In this document: positions 59,429 to 64,000 of the stretch, in pieces | How positions within the stretch are numbered: position 1 is the stretch's first letter | How the letters are laid out: each line of letters begins with the position of its first letter | From: an uncultured Bacteroidales bacterium | GTDB lineage: Bacteria; Bacteroidota; Bacteroidia; Bacteroidales; Muribaculaceae | Length of the DNA stretch: 64,000 nt | Assembly: GCA_958418815.1 (NCBI GenBank) | Contig: CATZGB010000011.1 | Coordinates: 1-64,000 of the forward strand | Direction of reading: 5' to 3' | Translations under genes and position numbers: made by a program | Notes under the pieces: model-generated | The model's input: only the letters and a program-made list of their open reading frames with translations | Told to the model about the DNA's origin: nothing | Databases searched by the model: none

Positions 59429-62176
59429 ATGAGAAAACTGCTTTCAACATTGATCGCGCTGTGGCTGGCCAACATCGTGGCCATTGCCGCACCCGGCGCG
59501 TTTACGTCAGTGGGTATTGTCGTCGATGAATCCAACGAGCCGGTCACCGGTGCCACGGTATCCACTGCCGGCGGCAAAGCGTTGGGTGTCACCGACATCG
59601 ACGGCAAATTCAAAGTGCAGGTGCCTGATGGCACCAGCGGCCTTACAGTCACATTCATCGGCTACAAACCGCTGACTGTCGACGCCAGGCAGAATGTCGG
59701 CACAATCGCCATGGAGGTCGAGTCGCAGATGCTCGCCGATGTGGTAGTCACCCAATCGCTGGCACGCACCCGCGAGACCCCGGTGGCCATATCGCAAATC
59801 AACGCCGCCGACATCGACTTCAAGCTCGGCAACCAGGAATTTCCTGAAGTGCTGAAGACCACTCCCGGTGTCTGGACCACCAAGGAAGGTGGAGGCTTCG
59901 GCGACGCTAAGACCAACATGCGCGGCTTCAAGAGCGAGAACGTGGCCGTGGTCATCAACGGTATCCCCATCAACGATATGGAATGAGGTGGTGTCTACTG
60001 GAGCAACTGGGCCGGACTGAGCGATGTGGCCACATCCATCCAGACCCAGCGCGGACTCGGAGCCGGACTGCTCTCCGCACCCTCCGTGGGCGGCACCATC
60101 AACATCACCACCCAGAGCCTCGACGCCAAGAAAGGCGGCTCGGTATGGTACGGCATGGGCAATGACGGCATGAACCAGATCGGTCTCAAACTCTCGACCG
60201 GCCTGATGAAAAACGGCTGGGCCGTGACCATCCTCGGCTCACGCCGCTGGAGCGACGACAACTACGTGCAGGGCACCTGGTACAACTCCTACAACTACTT
60301 CCTGAATGTGTCGAAGCGCATCAATGACGCCCACCAGCTGTCATTCACCGCGTTTGGCGCGCCCCAGACCCATGCGCAGCGCTCATCTTACGACGGCCTG
60401 ACAATCGAGGGCTGGGCCACAACCGCCAAGCAATACATGGATGGCGAAAGCCAGTACCGCTACAACGCGTCGTTTGGTTACCTCCTCAACGGACAGAAAT
60501 CCACCGGCGCCAACTATAACCATTACCACAAGCCCCAGCTCTCGCTCAACCACATCTGGGAAATCAACGACCACTCCTCCCTCGCCACCGTGCTGTACGC
60601 ATCCTTTGCCAACGGAGGCGGCTACAAGGGTATGGGCCGCTCGGTCACATACAACGGCACGCTTCTCAGCGGCGATTCCTGGTTTGGCTGCTCTGACGGA
60701 AACATCAACACCACATTCCGCAACCCTGACGGGACATTCGCCTACGACCAGATTCAGCTGATGAACCGCAACTCCGAGACCGGCTCCAACATGGTGCTGG
60801 CCGACAACGTGAACTCCCACAACTGGTATGGCCTGGTGTCGACCTACAAGCACTCCCTGCTCGACAACAAGCTCAACCTCACTGGTGGTATCGACATGAG
60901 ATACTACAAGGCTTTCCACAAGGCCACAATCGTAGACCTCTTTGACGGCGAATACTACATCGACGACTATTACCGCTCACGCGTGCAGCCCGAGAACTCC
61001 GCCGTGTTCAACAAGAACAACACCGAATGGGTCAACCAGAAACTCGGTGTGGGTGATGTCGTCTACCGCAACTTCGACGGTGTGTCACACAACGAGGGGC
61101 TTTTCCTCCAGGGTGAATACTCCATGCTCGACCGCAACCTCAACATCGTGCTGTCCGGCTCGCTCAACAACACCGGCTACCAGCGCATCGAGCATTTCTA
61201 CGCCGACGAGGCCCACTCAAAAAGCGCCTGGCAGAATTTCATAGGCGGCACCGTGAAACTCGGCTCCAACTACAACATCGACCGCCACAACAATGTGTTC
61301 TTCAACGTGGGCTACATCAGCCGCGTGCCTTTCTTCAGCTACGGCGTGTTCCTCTCGTCGCAGAACTCCAACATGCTCAACCCCAATCCCCTCAACGAGA
61401 AGATTGTCTCATTCGAGGTGGGTTACGGCTACCACTCCCCTGTCTTCAGCATCGATGTCAACGGCTACTTCACCAAGTGGATGGACAAGACCACATCCCG
61501 CTCGGTGCAGATGCTCGGCGAAATGAGCGGCCAGTATGGCTCATTCAACATGCAGGGTGTCAACGCCCGCCATATGGGTGTAGAGCTGGCCGCCACATTC
61601 CAGCCCACCAACTGGTTCACCCTCGAGGGAATGCTCTCCATAGCCGACTACATCTGGGACTCCAACCCGACGGGCTACTTCTACGGACCCGGCGGATTCC
61701 CGATCTCATCTCTCAACGGCACCCCTGCCACAGGCATCATGTCGGGCGACCACCTCTCGGCCAAGCTCAACCAGAAGGGAGTGAAGGTGGGCGGCTCGGC
61801 GATGACAACCGGAGCCATCTCGGCCACTTTCCGCCCCTTCAAGGGGTGGCGCATCGGAGCTGACTGGACTTTCCACGCCCGCAACTATTCCGACTACCAG
61901 GTCACCGCCTCCAACTTCAACCCCGGCACAGACCTCAACGTGCCTGACCCCTGGAGAATCCCCTGGGGCAACCAGCTCGACCTCTCGGCCAGCTACAGCT
62001 TTGAAATCGGCGGCATAAACGCGCGTCTCAGCGGAAATGTCTACAACCTCTGCGACTACCACTATGTGACCACCGCCTGGGGCAAGCTCGAGGAACCCGG
62101 CGCATGGGACAATGTCTTCCGTGTCTTCTATTCTTTCGGCCGCACATATTCCCTGAAGCTGCGTCTTAACTTCTAA
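59429..62176 (+). pseudogene. TonB-dependent receptor interrupted by one in-frame TGA
   Basis: A single reading frame of 916 codons encodes a signal peptide, a CarboxypepD_reg-like domain (about 27-105), a plug domain (about 110-240) and a C-terminal beta-barrel ending 'YSLKLRLNF'. It would be an outer-membrane importer driven by TonB/ExbBD. Codon 186 (59984-59986) is TGA inside the conserved plug motif: the sequence reads 'INDME', stop, 'GGVYWSNWAGLSDV'. No frameshift is involved; homologues usually have Asn or another residue there. Causes could be a nonsense mutation (a TGG-to-TGA change would suffice), a sequencing error or read-through. The downstream fragment could start at a GTG (60026) but would lack signal peptide and plug. 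Confidence 0.85.
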
Positions 62177-62191
62177 TCCAAAAGAACTGAG

Positions 62192-64000
62192 ATGAAAAAA
62201 ACAATATATCTGCCGCTGCTGGCCATCGGAGCGATGGCAGCGCTCACCGGCTGCGACGAGAATGCCTGGAACGACCATCTCGACGGGTTTGACTCGACTT
62301 TCGCGCCCACCGAGGTGAAGACCATCGAATACACCCTCACCGACGCCGACTACGCGGCCATCGCCTCAAACAAGCAAAACAAGGCCCTGGCCGAGCAAAA
62401 CGACGCGTCGCAGGCATTGGCCGCCCTCTCCGGCAACAAGTACTTCACCGAGAAAATCACCGCCGCCGAGTATGTGCCGGCATTCTTAGGCTCGACCGCA
62501 CCATACATGATGTACACCGACGGCTCATCGATACGGCTTACCTACAACATCTCCGTCGGGTTGCCCGAAGAGGTGACCGAGTCGGCCGGAGCCTGGAACC
62601 TCTCGGTAAGCGAGGAGTTCTACAAGACCGCCGTGTGGGAGAGCGACGAAAATTACATCGTGGGATTCGCCCCCGAGAAACCGGCCTCGCGCTACCTGCC
62701 GGCAGCCATACAGGCTTCCATCGGCGCTGACGCGCAGGAGGGGAAGTATGCCATCATATCCTACCTTGAGGCAGAGCAGAACCCCATCTTCGGCAATGTC
62801 GGAGGCGGCGACGAGCCTCCCTCCGGTTTCCAGATGTCTGATGTCCTCGGCGACATCGCGGCCGGCGACGGCGTGACGGTCGACGGCGTGGTAGGCGGCG
62901 CGTGTGGCGCAGGCTTCGTGCTGACCGACCTCGGAGGCTCCATCTTCGTCTACATGGGCGGAGGATATGATCCGACCACCTACCCGGTGGGCTCCCAGCT
63001 TCACCTTGAAGGGGAGGCCACCTCTTTCAAAGGCAATCTCCAGGTTGCCCAGGGAGCCACAATAGACAAGGTCGGCACCCAGGAATACATCTTCCCCGCC
63101 GCCACCGTCTATGACGGCGCGGCTCTCGACGCGGCCCTCACCCGCCCCGCCGACCAACTGGCCATCTACGCCTCAATCTCTGGCAAGGTGGTTGTCTCGG
63201 GCAACAACATCAACATCGAGGTGGCCGGCGCGGAGACCGCCAAAGGCTCGATTTATTACGCCACAGACGCCCAGCGCGAGAAACTCACAGACGGGACTTA
63301 TGTCGAAGTGACCGGATGGTTCATCAGCATCTCAGGCTCGCGTTACTGCAACTTCGTCGTAGACCACCTCAACTTCCTGACCAACGCTCCCGCCAAGGCA
63401 GCCAGCCGCGGATTGGCCGCCGCTGTCCCCACCGTGGAGAAGAACGCGGTCTACCGCTACGACGGCTCAAGATGGGTCGTTCCCGAAAACTTCGTAATCC
63501 TCAACCCGGCCGACTACACTGCCATGGGACTCAACGGCTCACTCTCGCAGCCCGACGCATACCTGCCGACATTCCTCAAGCTGAAATATCCCTACGCCAA
63601 GGCCGACGACGTGAAGTATGTCCTCTACTACAACTCGGGATATGCCTGCGCCGAATACAACTTCAACGGTTCGGAATGGATCCGCTTCAACGGCGTGGAG
63701 ACCGAGACCTCTCAGTTTGTGCGCGCCGGAGGGAAATGGATGTTCGACCCCAACGTGACCATCAACCTGCCTTATGGAAAAGGACAGACCGCTTCCGCGC
63801 CCTTCTATCAGGCCTGCGTGGACTGGGTCTATGAGAACAAGTGTGTGCCCCTGGGCGACACCTCCATAAAGTCTGGCAAATTCTGGGTCACCTCCTACGG
63901 CAACAACGACTATTACTGCGGCACCTCCTCATACCAGAACAATGTCGACCTGCGCGCAGCGTCGGCCCGCGCCCAGTACAGCGCCGGATGGGAAGGCTAC
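62192..64000 (+). CDS. Surface lipoprotein encoded downstream of the TonB receptor (3'-truncated by the window)
   Basis: The frame stays open from ATG 62192 to the window end (603 codons). It starts with a lipoprotein signal (lipobox LTGC, Cys 23). After an N-terminal region of about 195 residues there are two OB-fold-like segments (about 210-300 and 300-390, the second with 'GTYVEVTGWFIS' and 'CNFVVDHLNFL') and a C-terminal part with repeated 'VYRYDGSRWV'/'YNFNGSEWIRF' units. This resembles DUF5689/DUF5017-type lipoproteins that accompany TonB receptors in Bacteroidetes, though I cannot name the family firmly. It begins 15 bp after the receptor stop and should be co-transcribed; a substrate-capture role is inferred. 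Confidence 0.75.
   Translation, partial: MKKTIYLPLLAIGAMAALTGCDENAWNDHLDGFDSTFAPTEVKTIEYTLTDADYAAIASNKQNKALAEQNDASQALAALSGNKYFTEKITAAEYVPAFLGSTAPYMMYTDGSSIRLTYNISVGLPEEVTESAGAWNLSVSEEFYKTAVWESDENYIVGFAPEKPASRYLPAAIQASIGADAQEGKYAIISYLEAEQNPIFGNVGGGDEPPSGFQMSDVLGDIAAGDGVTVDGVVGGACGAGFVLTDLGGSIFVYMGGGYDPTTYPVGSQLHLEGEATSFKGNLQVAQGATIDKVGTQEYIFPAATVYDGAALDAALTRPADQLAIYASISGKVVVSGNNINIEVAGAETAKGSIYYATDAQREKLTDGTYVEVTGWFISISGSRYCNFVVDHLNFLTNAPAKAASRGLAAAVPTVEKNAVYRYDGSRWVVPENFVILNPADYTAMGLNGSLSQPDAYLPTFLKLKYPYAKADDVKYVLYYNSGYACAEYNFNGSEWIRFNGVETETSQFVRAGGKWMFDPNVTINLPYGKGQTASAPFYQACVDWVYENKCVPLGDTSIKSGKFWVTSYGNNDYYCGTSSYQNNVDLRAASARAQYSAGWEGY

Noticed and set aside
59429..62176. UGA reassignment or selenocysteine insertion at codon 186 of the TonB receptor
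   Set aside because: Many genes here (HAD phosphatase, carA, dxs, nadC) end in TGA, so the code is standard. No selenocysteine-type stem-loop is evident right after the TGA, and a TonB plug position is not a known selenoprotein site.
1..64000. CRISPR arrays, insertion sequences, prophage, integrase or attachment sites
   Set aside because: No regularly spaced repeats, transposase/integrase frames or terminal inverted repeats with target duplications were found; gene content is housekeeping.

Overview
This window looks like a chromosomal segment of a member of the order Bacteroidales. Support comes from repeated Bacteroidetes-type promoters (a -7 box TAnnTTTG, often TAACTTTGC, with a TTTG about 20 bp upstream), families typical of the phylum (DUF5606, DUF3943, class III fructose-bisphosphatase, CarboxypepD_reg-like TonB receptors, many TPR lipoprotein/periplasmic proteins) and an outer membrane with Kdo-LPS. 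The fairly GC-rich coding sequence fits Muribaculaceae (the S24-7 group of gut commensals) better than Bacteroides; that family assignment is inference. Most of the window is housekeeping, densely packed, with no phage, insertion sequence, CRISPR or integrative element recognised.

Layout. 1-7.9 kb: a periplasmic TPR protein, a DUF695 protein, a MATE exporter/FAD-oxidoreductase pair, a HAD phosphatase, nadC and rlmH. 7.9-15.6 kb: minus-strand operons (small membrane protein-dxs-trkA-trkH and rsfS-ftsH). 15.7-18.5 kb: a LolC/E-type permease, a DUF3943 protein and a candidate structured RNA on the minus strand. 18.6-24.2 kb: a complete five-gene MacAB-TolC-like export operon. 24.3-30.8 kb: DUF5606, a glycine-zipper OmpA lipoprotein, valS and an S9 peptidase lipoprotein. 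31-33 kb: groES-groEL behind a sigma-54-like promoter. 33.3-37.2 kb: a GH5 glycanase with a sialate-O-acetylesterase-like enzyme, and a porin. 37.5-44.3 kb: tRNA-Gly(CCC), a small lipoprotein, fbp, a TsaC-type enzyme, an undecaprenyl-phosphate sugar transferase and a ClC channel. 44.4-50.1 kb: a candidate small RNA, tcdA, carA and carB. 50.2-53.1 kb: a LuxR-type regulator and a secreted DUF1349 protein that share a palindromic promoter, then an orphan cytosine-5 DNA methyltransferase fused to a helix-turn-helix domain. 53.2-59.3 kb: nupG-type symporter, rsmE, kdsA and a second TPR protein on the minus strand, and an AI-2E family permease on the plus strand. 59.4-64 kb: a TonB-dependent receptor broken by one in-frame TGA, followed by a surface lipoprotein that runs off the window.

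The most interesting items are the in-frame TGA inside the conserved plug of the TonB receptor, two unannotated RNA candidates with their own promoters and terminators (18126-18460 and 44443-44670, both minus strand), the 18-bp palindrome that is a -7 box in both directions at 50969-50986, and the sigma-54-like groESL promoter with phased upstream repeats.
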